DNA from: Chthoniobacter flavus
GTDB lineage: Bacteria; Verrucomicrobiota; Verrucomicrobiia; Chthoniobacterales; JACTMZ01
DNA: 41,665 nucleotides
Assembly (NCBI GenBank): GCA_945871065.1
Contig: CAMBUL010000001.1
Span: forward strand, 1 to 41,665
Reading direction: 5' to 3'
The notes under the pieces: model-generated
Told to the model about the DNA's origin: nothing
What the model saw: only the letters and a program-made list of their open reading frames with translations
The model's database searches: none
Position numbers and translations under genes: made by a program
Part shown: positions 18,812 through 27,684 of the stretch, in pieces
Layout: every line of letters starts with the position of its first letter
Numbering within the stretch: the stretch's first letter is position 1

Positions 18812-20385
18812 ACGCGGCGCAAACGAACCGCGCGCTCTCCGCGGAAATTCTTCTCGCTCTGCACGCGGCGGGCGTGCGCACGATTTGTCTGTGTCCGGGC
18901 GGGCGCAATGCCCCCCTCGTGCTGGCCTGCGATGCGGCGCGCGCATCCTTCGAAGTGGTTTCATTTTTCGAAGAACGCAGCGCGGCTTTTTTCGCGCTCG
19001 GGCGGGAGGCACGCGACGGGCGGCCGGTCGCGGTCATCACCACTTCGGGCACGGCGGCGGCCGAGTTGCTGCCCGCCATGCTCGAAGCGGCGCACAGCGG
19101 GCGTCGCCTTATCGCGGTGACGGCAGACCGTCCCCGCAGGTTGCGCGGCACCGGTGCGCCGCAGACGATCAACCAGTTGCCGCTCTTTGCCGCCGCCGCC
19201 GTGCCGGTGGTCGACATTGACACGCCGGGGGAACTCGAAGGTTTGCCCCCACGACACGGACCCTTTCATCTCAACGTGTGCTTCGAAGAGCCGCTGGTGG
19301 AGGGTGTGGTCGAAAGTATCGCCGTGGGGAGTCCGGAGGAACCGCCGCGCGAAAGACCATGGATGGAAACGCAGGATGCCCGGCGGGCTTGCCAAGATTT
19401 TTTCCGGAAAGTGCGTCATCCGCTCGTGCTTGTCTCGTCGCTCGATCCGCAAGACGCGCACGCGCTGGCACCGTGGCTGGCCTCGCTGGATAGCCCGCTC
19501 TACCTCGAGTCGGTTTCCCAATTGCGCGATCATCGCAACCTGCAGGAATTCAGTCTTCACTCCGGCGAGCGCCTACTGCTCACGCCGGAATGCCGCGCGG
19601 CCTGCGATGGTGTGATCCGCATCGGCGGGGTACCCACCCCGCGCTTCTGGCGCGAATGCGAACACTGGAACGTGTTGCACGTCTCGACGGTGAACTTTCC
19701 CGGTCTGGCCACCGCATCACCGGTGGTGCCACTGGCGGCTTTCCGCGAAATTTGCGCGGATTTTGCACCGAAGGCCGGACGAACGGGTCCGCTCTTCTCC
19801 CGCGACCGCGCGGCGGCAGAGCAACTGGAGAAAATGCTCCGTGCGGAACCGCGCAGCGAAGCCGGATTGGTCCGTATGCTGGCCACCCGCCTGGCCGATG
19901 ATGCGCGGGTCTTCCTCGGTAACAGCCTGCCGATCCGCGAATGGGATCTGGCCGCACCGCGCCAGGAAAACCATCGCACGATCCACGCCAACCGCGGTGT
20001 CAATGGGATCGATGGTTTGGTCTCAACCGCCCTCGGGTTGGCCGGAGCGGATCGGCCAACCGCGGCACTGCTCGGCGATTTGTCGGCGCTTTACGACCTG
20101 GCCGGACTGTGGCCGTCCGGACAACTCGGTGAAGCCGAGATCACTCTGGCCGTGATCAATAACGCGGGCGGACAAATCTTCGACCGCATGTTCCAGCACG
20201 CGGCATTTCTCAATACTCACCAACTGCGTCTGCGCGGTTGGGCGGAAATGTTCGGCTGGCACTACGGGGTGGTTGCAGGGCCGAGCGACACGTTTCCGGC
20301 CGGATCTCCGCGCCTCGTCGAGGTGTTGCCCGACGCGGAAGCGACACGACGGTTGGCTGACGCTTACGCGGACCTCTGGCGCTGA
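18808..20385 (+). CDS. menD: SEPHCHC synthase MenD (TTG start)
   Basis: ICLCPGGRNAPLVLACD, FFEERSAAFFALGREARDGRPVAVITTSGTAAAELLPAMLEA, TADRPRRLRGTGAPQTINQLPLF, NRGVNGIDGLVSTALGLA. TTG at 18808 overlaps the menF stop. Confidence 0.95.
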   Translation: MNAAQTNRALSAEILLALHAAGVRTICLCPGGRNAPLVLACDAARASFEVVSFFEERSAAFFALGREARDGRPVAVITTSGTAAAELLPAMLEAAHSGRRLIAVTADRPRRLRGTGAPQTINQLPLFAAAAVPVVDIDTPGELEGLPPRHGPFHLNVCFEEPLVEGVVESIAVGSPEEPPRERPWMETQDARRACQDFFRKVRHPLVLVSSLDPQDAHALAPWLASLDSPLYLESVSQLRDHRNLQEFSLHSGERLLLTPECRAACDGVIRIGGVPTPRFWRECEHWNVLHVSTVNFPGLATASPVVPLAAFREICADFAPKAGRTGPLFSRDRAAAEQLEKMLRAEPRSEAGLVRMLATRLADDARVFLGNSLPIREWDLAAPRQENHRTIHANRGVNGIDGLVSTALGLAGADRPTAALLGDLSALYDLAGLWPSGQLGEAEITLAVINNAGGQIFDRMFQHAAFLNTHQLRLRGWAEMFGWHYGVVAGPSDTFPAGSPRLVEVLPDAEATRRLADAYADLWR

Positions 20386-20446
20386 TCTGCGGGAGGCTGC
20401 GCATAGCTCTGGATGCGAAAGCCATGTGGGGTTAAATTATGCCTTC

Positions 20447-21055
20447 ATGGCCAAGCGCATCATCTGGATCTCGGGGGCCACGATTTTCCTCTTGGCCACG
20501 GCGGCCGCCTTTTTGCTTCTGGCCGATAAGGATCCCTTCTACCGCCTGACCGCATGGGCCGGTTTCGGACGTCACAGTGTCTACGACGACAAAATTGCCG
20601 CGGCCGCGGCGCGAAATGGCTTGGACCCTCTCTTGGTCAAGGCGGTCATCTGGCAAGAAAGCCGTTTCCACCCCGACAAGCTCGGCGGTCACGGCGAACG
20701 CGGATTGATGCAGGTGACCGAACCGGCGGCACAGGACTGGGCGACGGCGGAACGGATCGAAACCTTCGTTCCCGAGGACCTGCTCGACCCGAAAACCAAC
20801 ATTGAGGTCGGCACATGGTATCTGGGCCGCGCTTTGCGTCATTGGTCCACGCAAGAAGATCCATTGCCCTTCGCTTTGGGTGAATACAATGCCGGACGCA
20901 GCCGCGTGCAGCGCTGGTCGGGCGGCGAATTGATCACAGCCGAAGAGTTGCGCCGGGCCATGGATATCGCCAGCACCCGGGCTTACATCGCCGCGGTGCG
21001 GGCGCGCTACGAATATTATCGCGAGCGAGGCGACCGGATCAGCCAGGCGGAGTGA
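20447..21055 (+). CDS. Lytic transglycosylase (SLT domain), membrane-anchored or exported
   Basis: MAKRIIWISGATIFLLATAAAFLLLA; LVKAVIWQESRFHPDKLGGHGERGLMQVTEPAAQDWA; ALGEYNAGRSRVQRW. Confidence 0.93.
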   Translation: MAKRIIWISGATIFLLATAAAFLLLADKDPFYRLTAWAGFGRHSVYDDKIAAAAARNGLDPLLVKAVIWQESRFHPDKLGGHGERGLMQVTEPAAQDWATAERIETFVPEDLLDPKTNIEVGTWYLGRALRHWSTQEDPLPFALGEYNAGRSRVQRWSGGELITAEELRRAMDIASTRAYIAAVRARYEYYRERGDRISQAE

Positions 21056-21056
21056 T

Positions 21057-22547
21057 TCAGGAACCAGCAGGAGCCTGCTCTCCCGTGATCACGACAGGAG
21101 CGGCGTCCGCAGGTGCCACGACTTCGGGAACGGCTTCGGTCGCGGCCGGTTTTTCTTCGGCCGGTTTGGGCGGATTTTTCGGCTGAGGCACCGACTCGAG
21201 ACGCCCATCGGCGTATTCGATCACGTAGCCTTCGTGGGTGAGCCAAAGAAGATCGTTGATCACGGCATCACGGGCCGGATCGGCGGGAGCCGGCGGGGTG
21301 GATTCGGCTGGCGGTGCGTCGGGGGCCGGTGAGGGCGGCGCCGCGACCACGGGGGCCGGGACGAGGAGGTCGAGGAGTTGGGTGCGGCGGAGGGACTTTT
21401 TACCGCGGATGGTCTCGATGATCTTGCGGATGGAATCGCTGACCGGTGTTTCTTCGAGGTTGAGATGCCGCGAGCGGGAGGCGGAAACGAAGGTGGTCCG
21501 GTTGGCGCTTTTGTGGAAACGCAGGCCGGCGCCGCTGAGTGCGCGGCTCAAACTTTGGGCCAAACGGAGGGGAAACCGCTCTTCTTCATCGCGCGCGTAA
21601 TTGAGCAAGGGGGCGAGAGCGGGATCGACGGCGGTGGTCTTCGGGTCGCCGGGCACGGGGGCGAGATCAAGGAATTTGAGGTGCGCGGCGGCATGGTGGG
21701 TGTCGAAATGGCGTTCCACCGCTGCGAGGTCGGCCAGTTTTTCCGGGGCCTCGCCTTCGAGCGGGTAATACTCGACCGACTTCGAAGCTTCGGCGCGCCA
21801 CTTCTCGATCACTTCCGGATCGCGTTCCATTTTCAGCCGGGAGCGGAAAGTTTCGAAGTCGAGACGGGCGAAACGTTCGCGATGAAGGTCACGGAGCTTG
21901 CGCTCGAAATCATGATGGTTCGGCGGACCGAGCAGGAGGCCGGACATACCGCAAACCGCGACGACCGGGAAATTGCCTTTGGGCGGTTCGATTTCGACGG
22001 TCTCGGCGCGGTAGAGTTCTTCCCGCTTCTTACGCAGGAGGTGACGCAAAGCGGTGTCGCGGTTGAGCCACACGCTCCGGTCGACGTCGACCACATAGAA
22101 CGGCCCTTCCGGCTGCTTCGGCGCGGAGGTAAGGTCGATGGTGTAGGAGGCCGGGTTGCGCAGGAGGATGCGAGCAATGTCGAAGAGGCTGAAGGTTTTG
22201 CCGGTGTGGCGGACTTGCTGGGCCACGGTTTCGACCGCGGGGGCGGTGGCAGTGAAGGCGATGCGGAGCCAGGGAAAAGGATTCGGGGGCGGGACCGGAT
22301 GTTCGTCGCGGCGGGGACCAGAGAACTTATCGCGGGCCGGCGGTCCGCGGAATTCCTTGCGATCGCGGTTCGGCGGTTTTCCCCGGCTGAAGCCACCGCG
22401 CTGGTCCGGACGCGGACCACGGGGCTCGCGCGGTTCGCGGAACTCGCGCGATTCGAGCGGCGGGGCCGACGACGAGTCCTTGGCCCATGAGGGACGGAAG
22501 TCGAGGGCGCTGAGATCCAGCGTCGGGGCGTCTTCGGGCATGAGCAC
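21057..22547 (-). CDS. Uncharacterised protein with RG/P-rich N-terminus and P/A-rich C-terminal segment
   Basis: Single 496-codon ORF on the operon strand upstream of nothing else; ordered core (PFPWLRIAFTATAPAVETVAQQVRHTGKTFSLFDIARILLRNPASYTIDLT...) flanked by low-complexity segments. The overlapping plus-strand ORFs look like shadows. Confidence 0.75.
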   Translation of the reverse strand: MLMPEDAPTLDLSALDFRPSWAKDSSSAPPLESREFREPREPRGPRPDQRGGFSRGKPPNRDRKEFRGPPARDKFSGPRRDEHPVPPPNPFPWLRIAFTATAPAVETVAQQVRHTGKTFSLFDIARILLRNPASYTIDLTSAPKQPEGPFYVVDVDRSVWLNRDTALRHLLRKKREELYRAETVEIEPPKGNFPVVAVCGMSGLLLGPPNHHDFERKLRDLHRERFARLDFETFRSRLKMERDPEVIEKWRAEASKSVEYYPLEGEAPEKLADLAAVERHFDTHHAAAHLKFLDLAPVPGDPKTTAVDPALAPLLNYARDEEERFPLRLAQSLSRALSGAGLRFHKSANRTTFVSASRSRHLNLEETPVSDSIRKIIETIRGKKSLRRTQLLDLLVPAPVVAAPPSPAPDAPPAESTPPAPADPARDAVINDLLWLTHEGYVIEYADGRLESVPQPKNPPKPAEEKPAATEAVPEVVAPADAAPVVITGEQAPAGS

Positions 22548-22574
22548 AAGGCCGCCGGAGAGGCAGCCGGGAAA

Positions 22575-24353
22575 CTATTCCGTAATGATATCCTTGTAGG
22601 TCATGCCCGCCGGAATCATGGGCAAGACGTGCTCGGTGTAAGGGGTCATGACGTCGAGGACGTAGACACCTTTGGCATCGAGCATCCGCTGGAGGGCGGG
22701 CAGGAGGTCTTTTTTGTGGATGACGCGCTCGCAAGGCACACCGAAGCCTTTGCAAATCTCCACATAGTCGGGGTAAATGCGCGCGGTGTCCTCGGGGTCC
22801 CCGAGGAAGGTGTGGCCGCGGTTGCTCTCGTAAAAACGGTCCTCCCATTGCACCACCATGCCGAGGTGCTGGTTGTTGAGGATGATGGCCTTGGCCGCGA
22901 TTTTTTCGACGTGGGCGCAGGCTAGTTCCTGCACGTTCATGAGGAAAGAGCCGTCGCCGTCGATGTCGATGACTTCGACATCAGGACAGGCAACTTTCAC
23001 GCCCATGGCGGCGGGATATCCGAAGCCCATGGCACCGAGACCGGCCGAAGTGATGAAGGTGCGTGGCTTGTCGAAATCGTAATACTGCGCAGCCCACATC
23101 TGGTGCTGCCCCACCCCGGTGGTAAGGATGGCCTGGCCTTTGGTCAGTTTGTAAAGCTGCTCGATGACGTATTGCGGCTGGATGGCATCATCCGTGTCCT
23201 TGTAACGGAAAGGCTGGGCTTTTTTCCAAGCGGCAATTTTGTCATACCATGGCTTGAAGCGCTCGAATTTGTTGCCCTTGACACGCTCGAAGCCTTCCTT
23301 GGCCAAGAGTTCGTTGAGGCGCTTGAGCGCGTATTTCACGTCGCTGAGGATCGGAAGCGCGACGACCTTGTTCTTATCCAGCTCGGAATCGTCGATGTCG
23401 ACGTGGACGATGGTCCCGTGTTCCGCAAATTTTTCCACCTTGCCGGTCACGCGGTCGTCGAAGCGCACGCCGATGGCAAGAAGGAGGTCGGCTTCGTTAA
23501 CCGCATTGTTGGCGTAAACCGTGCCGTGCATGCCGAGCCACTTGAGCGAGAGCGGATGCGTCTCGGGGAAGCAACCGATACCCATGAGCGTGGTGGCCAC
23601 GGGAATCTGGGCGCGCTCGACAAATTCGAGCAACTCGGGCGAGGCATCCGACGTGATGATACCGCCGCCGCAATAAATCATGGGTTCGCGCGACTGCTTG
23701 ATGAGATCGATCATCTCGAGCAGTTGCTCGTCGGTCGCCCGTTTGTCCGGGTTGTATCCCCGCAGGGTGATCGTCTCAGGAAAGACGGGTTCCATTTTTT
23801 GGTTCTGGATATTCTTCGGCAGGTCGATGACGACGGGGCCGGGGCGTCCGGAAGTCGCGATGTGGAATGCTTCTTTGACGATGCGAGGAATTTCCCGGAT
23901 GTCCCAGATCAGGTAACTGTGCTTGACGATCGGCAGGGTCATGCCGAAGAAGTCGGTTTCCTGGAAAGCGCCTCGTCCGATCATTTCCTGCGGAACCTGA
24001 CCGGTCACGGCGATGACCGGTACCGAATCCATGAAGGCATCGGCCAGGCCGGTGACGAGGTTGGTCGCGCCGGGCCCGGAGGTGGCCATGCAGAGGCCGA
24101 CTTTACCCGTGGCACGAGCGTAACCTTCGGCGGCAAAGACCCCGCCCTGCTCGTGACGCGGGAGGATGGTGCGGATTTGTTTTGAACGCGTAAGTGCTTG
24201 ATGGATAGGCATACTGGCCCCACCCGGGTAAGCAAATATGGTGTCCGCCCCTTCGAGTTCAAGGCACTTGACGAGGATCTCCGCGCCGTTCATCAGCTTC
24301 GCGCTCTGCTGGGCTGAGGCTGGTCCTCGGGCGGTGGCGGTCGAAATACTCAT
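22575..24353 (-). CDS. ilvB: Acetolactate synthase large subunit
   Basis: [82 protein letters not shown]. Start refined to [10 protein letters not shown] at 24353. Confidence 0.96.
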   Translation of the reverse strand: MSISTATARGPASAQQSAKLMNGAEILVKCLELEGADTIFAYPGGASMPIHQALTRSKQIRTILPRHEQGGVFAAEGYARATGKVGLCMATSGPGATNLVTGLADAFMDSVPVIAVTGQVPQEMIGRGAFQETDFFGMTLPIVKHSYLIWDIREIPRIVKEAFHIATSGRPGPVVIDLPKNIQNQKMEPVFPETITLRGYNPDKRATDEQLLEMIDLIKQSREPMIYCGGGIITSDASPELLEFVERAQIPVATTLMGIGCFPETHPLSLKWLGMHGTVYANNAVNEADLLLAIGVRFDDRVTGKVEKFAEHGTIVHVDIDDSELDKNKVVALPILSDVKYALKRLNELLAKEGFERVKGNKFERFKPWYDKIAAWKKAQPFRYKDTDDAIQPQYVIEQLYKLTKGQAILTTGVGQHQMWAAQYYDFDKPRTFITSAGLGAMGFGYPAAMGVKVACPDVEVIDIDGDGSFLMNVQELACAHVEKIAAKAIILNNQHLGMVVQWEDRFYESNRGHTFLGDPEDTARIYPDYVEICKGFGVPCERVIHKKDLLPALQRMLDAKGVYVLDVMTPYTEHVLPMIPAGMTYKDIITE

Positions 24354-24450
24354 CCCGTGCTTATAGCGGACAGCGCGGTGGGAAGCAACCATCAGAGTGA
24401 GGGTTCCCGGATAGCCGAAACCGGCATTCTTTGGAACATAGGGGCGATTC

Positions 24451-25764
24451 ATGCTAATGGTTACGGTCATGGACGAGCATTTTTGGTGGGCGGCGCCGGC
24501 TTTGCTTGTCGGCGGCCTGATCGGTTTTCTTCTCGGCCATTTGCGTGCAGTGCGTGCCGGGGCGGAAGCGGCAGCAGCCCGTTCGCAGGCCGAGGAGCTC
24601 GGCCGGCAAATCCAATCCCTCGAAGAAGAGCGTCGTGACATGGCCTCGCAACTGCGGGACTACACCGGAGAACTGGCCACCGAAAAACAAAAGGCGGCTG
24701 GTCTCGAAGAGTCACGCGCAGCCCTCAAGGCGGAATTTGAAAACCTTGCCTCGTCCATCCTCGAAGACAAATCGAAGCGCTTCACCGAGCAAAACCGCGC
24801 GCAACTCGAACAGTTGCTCGGTCCCCTGGGCGAGCGTTTGCAGGAGTTCAAACGCCAGGTCCACGAGGCCTACGGGGAGGAAGGCAAGGCGCGTCATGCC
24901 CTGACCGAGGAAGTGCGGCGCCTAAGCGAGCTTAACCAGCAGGTGTCACGCGAAGCGGGCAACCTCACCCAGGCCCTGAAGGGTCAGGCGAAAACACGGG
25001 GCAACTGGGGCGAGATGATCCTCGAGTCAGTGCTGGAAAAAGCGGGATTGGTCAAAGGTCAACATTTCCGCACCCAAGTGTCGGCCACCGGTGAAGGCGG
25101 CCGGCGCTTGCAGCCCGACGTGGTGCTCGACCTGCCCGGCGGCCGGCAGCTAATCATCGACGCGAAGGTGTCGCTCGTCGCTTACGAACGCCAATGCAGC
25201 GCAACCGGCGACGGGGAACGCGCTGCGGCGGCGAAGGAACATGCCGATGCCCTGCGCCGGCACATTGAGCAACTCTCGTCGAAAGACTACGCTCATCTGG
25301 CTGGCATCAATTCACCGGACTTTGTCTTTCTCTTCGTACCGATCGAACCCGCGCTCCACGCCGCGCTGGACACCGCACCCGATCTTATCGGCGAGGCATT
25401 GGAACGGAACGTCGTGCTGGTCACGGCTCCGAACGTCGTGGCCACTGCGCGGCTGGTCGCGCAGCTCTGGCAGCAGGACAAACAAAGCCGTTTCGCGGTG
25501 CAAATCGCCGAGCAGGGTGGAAAGCTCTATGACAAATTTTCCGCCTTCTGCCGCGATCTTGAAAATATCGGTTTACGCATCCGACAGACGCAGGAGAGTT
25601 ATGATGACGCGATGAACAAATTGCGCGACGGGCGCGGCAACCTTATCGGCCATACCGAAAAACTACGCGCGCTCGGGGCCAAGACAACGGCCCAGCCCCC
25701 GACCCTGCTTGCCGCGGCAAGCGAGAATGACGGCGCAGAGGGCTCTTCCGCCGGGCAGCCATAG
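24451..25764 (+). CDS. rmuC: DNA recombination protein RmuC
   Basis: N-terminal TM, coiled coil, [63 protein letters not shown]. Confidence 0.95.
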   Translation: MLMVTVMDEHFWWAAPALLVGGLIGFLLGHLRAVRAGAEAAAARSQAEELGRQIQSLEEERRDMASQLRDYTGELATEKQKAAGLEESRAALKAEFENLASSILEDKSKRFTEQNRAQLEQLLGPLGERLQEFKRQVHEAYGEEGKARHALTEEVRRLSELNQQVSREAGNLTQALKGQAKTRGNWGEMILESVLEKAGLVKGQHFRTQVSATGEGGRRLQPDVVLDLPGGRQLIIDAKVSLVAYERQCSATGDGERAAAAKEHADALRRHIEQLSSKDYAHLAGINSPDFVFLFVPIEPALHAALDTAPDLIGEALERNVVLVTAPNVVATARLVAQLWQQDKQSRFAVQIAEQGGKLYDKFSAFCRDLENIGLRIRQTQESYDDAMNKLRDGRGNLIGHTEKLRALGAKTTAQPPTLLAAASENDGAEGSSAGQP

Positions 25765-25790
25765 ACCGCCGCGACAAATCGGGCCCGGGC

Positions 25791-26252
25791 CTACCGCGAA
25801 AGGTCCGATTGCCGCAGCACGCGAAAACCCCGACCCTCGAGCACGGCGCTCGCGCATTCCAAATCGTCAGTGTGCACGGCGACGAGGGGACGTCCGCGGG
25901 GACGCACCAGCAAGGTGTAGCTGAAGAGGATGTTCACTTCGGCCTCGAGCAGGGCGGCGAGGAGACGGGGAAGGTCGGAGGCGCCTTCCTCGAGTTCGGC
26001 CACCGCAACCTCGCAGGCGCCGTAGGCGATATCGTGACGGTCAAACAATTCTTCGAGCAGTTCGGGGTCACTGACAATGATCCGCGCGATCGATGTTTCG
26101 GAGGAGTCCTGAATGCTCAAAGCGAGCACGACCACGCGCGCTTCGGAGAGCATTTTGACCACCTCGAGGAGAGCGCCGACCCGGTTTGCGAGAAAGACGG
26201 AATACTGGCGTACAGCGGGTCCCTGGAGTTTTTCGGTGGTCTCGGTGGTCAT
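25791..26252 (-). CDS. Tandem ACT-domain protein
   Basis: RQYSVFLANRVGALLEVVKMLSEARVVVLALSIQDSSETSIARIIVSD... followed by a second ACT-like unit (LPRLLAALLEAEVNILFSYTLLVRPRGRPLVAVHTDD). Confidence 0.85.
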   Translation of the reverse strand: MTTETTEKLQGPAVRQYSVFLANRVGALLEVVKMLSEARVVVLALSIQDSSETSIARIIVSDPELLEELFDRHDIAYGACEVAVAELEEGASDLPRLLAALLEAEVNILFSYTLLVRPRGRPLVAVHTDDLECASAVLEGRGFRVLRQSDLSR

Positions 26253-26263
26253 GGCAGGCGGTT

Positions 26264-26722
26264 CTATTTATAAAGATAAAGAAGGCAAAAATCTGAGGCC
26301 GGTCCCCCGGTGGCTTCGAGCTGGACAAAATACTGGCCCGTGGTCGCCGCTGTCACGCCAACAGCAGCGAGGCCCGGTTCTTGGTGCTCCACAACCTCCA
26401 CGGCCCGGCCGTCCGGACCGAAAAGGGTCAGCTTTGTTTTCCCTTCGGACGGCTCGACGGCCGCGCAAAACCAGTAATCATTGCCCCGGAAGAGGTTCAC
26501 CACCAGCCGTTGTGGTTTTCCCGACTCGATGCGGCCGCTCCAGACACGATCCCGCATTTTGAATCCCTCGTTGGAAAGGGCTGTGCCAAGGTCGGCCAGC
26601 CTGACACGGAGGGCTGCGGGGGCGAGCAGGGCTGCAGGAGGGGGTATATCGGGGGTCGGAGGTTGCGCGAAGGACAGGCAGGGCCAGAGAATGGTGAGAC
26701 CGATGAAGGTGGGAGTCTTCAT
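26264..26722 (-). CDS. Predicted exported protein, possible PPC-like beta domain
   Basis: Signal peptide MKTPTFIGLTILWPCLSFAQ; later LVVNLFRGNDYWFCAAVEPSEGKTKLTLFGPDGRAVEVV...TTGQYFVQLEATGG. ATGA overlap with the upstream gene. Confidence 0.75.
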   Translation of the reverse strand: MKTPTFIGLTILWPCLSFAQPPTPDIPPPAALLAPAALRVRLADLGTALSNEGFKMRDRVWSGRIESGKPQRLVVNLFRGNDYWFCAAVEPSEGKTKLTLFGPDGRAVEVVEHQEPGLAAVGVTAATTGQYFVQLEATGGPASDFCLLYLYK

Positions 26723-27684
26723 GGTTCTTTGGCCGCCATGGCGGCGATGAACTGCGTGGTGATTTCTTTGACCGCGAGAACACGCTTCTCCCCGAATTCC
26801 GCCGGTTCCATCCCCTGCATCGTTTGCTCGAGCGAGGCCAAAGCCAGATCCGTCTGGATGACCGACGCATCACTGCGTGATTTTTCCGGCAGCACTTGCA
26901 ATTCCTCGCGCAGCCAGCCGACAAGTTCGGCTTGGCGCAGGAGGCCGGCAGATTTTTCTTCTCCGCTAAGTTCGGCCGCCCGGCTGCCCACTTCGAGCGC
27001 GCGGAGCCAGGCACCTGCGGTGATGAGAGAAGCAAGGGCTTCATCGCGTTGCGCTATCATGGCTCGCCGGATATCGTTGGTGGTTGCTTCAAGTTCCTCG
27101 CGCAAGGCGAACCAATCATTTTGATTGGCAAAGTCCGCAATGCTCTTGCCGCGCACCAGAACATCCTCGCCCACTCCGAGCGCGCCGGCCAAGGCAATGA
27201 TATCTTTGCCGGTATTTTTGACCTGCTGGCCGTCCTGTGCCTCGACCGCCACGTAGCCGTCGGTGATAAGCGCGCCGAGATTGAGTGCGGTGCGCGGCCT
27301 GGTCGGATAGGTCGTCGGCACGGGCGCTCGATAGAATGACATCCAGTCCGGCTTACCTGCTTTGTCGATGGCGGAAAACAACTCCGCCGGAGTGGGCACG
27401 GTAAGCGGTGCGGTGCGCTCTGCACCCGCGCGCTGTTTCGTGGTCAGTTGCGCCGCACCCGTGCAAAGTCCGAAGGCCCCGGCAAGGAGAAAGACGGCGG
27501 GCGCCTTCACCTTCTTGCCACTAAACGGCCACCCCGGCCGGGCTGCCAGCCCGATCTTGGGGCGCCCGAGCGGACAGCTTCCACAACAATTCCCGCGTGC
27601 TCCGCGCAGGCGCAACCAAGAACAGTGGCCCAAATACAAAAGTGCACCACCCACCACCGCGACAAGGACAGATATTTCTATCAT
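26719..27684 (-). CDS. FeoB-associated Cys-rich membrane segment fused in frame to an uncharacterised exported protein
   Basis: ATG at 27684 (ATGA overlap with feoB stop) gives MIEISVLVAVVGGALLYLGHCSWLRLRGARGNCCGSCPLGRPK..., then KKVKAPAVFLLAGAFGLCTGAAQL (second hydrophobic stretch) and a long soluble domain; possible alternative GTG start at 27510. Confidence 0.8.
   Translation of the reverse strand: MIEISVLVAVVGGALLYLGHCSWLRLRGARGNCCGSCPLGRPKIGLAARPGWPFSGKKVKAPAVFLLAGAFGLCTGAAQLTTKQRAGAERTAPLTVPTPAELFSAIDKAGKPDWMSFYRAPVPTTYPTRPRTALNLGALITDGYVAVEAQDGQQVKNTGKDIIALAGALGVGEDVLVRGKSIADFANQNDWFALREELEATTNDIRRAMIAQRDEALASLITAGAWLRALEVGSRAAELSGEEKSAGLLRQAELVGWLREELQVLPEKSRSDASVIQTDLALASLEQTMQGMEPAEFGEKRVLAVKEITTQFIAAMAAKEP

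Noticed and set aside
21378-22490. 370-aa plus-strand ORF opposite the RG/P-rich unknown gene
   Set aside because: Both strands are open, but the minus-strand protein has coherent domain layout and fits the ilvB-strand context; the plus-strand version resembles other shadow ORFs here.
23103-24185. 360-aa plus-strand ORF opposite ilvB
   Set aside because: Antisense shadow of the acetolactate synthase gene, with no independent start context or family signal.
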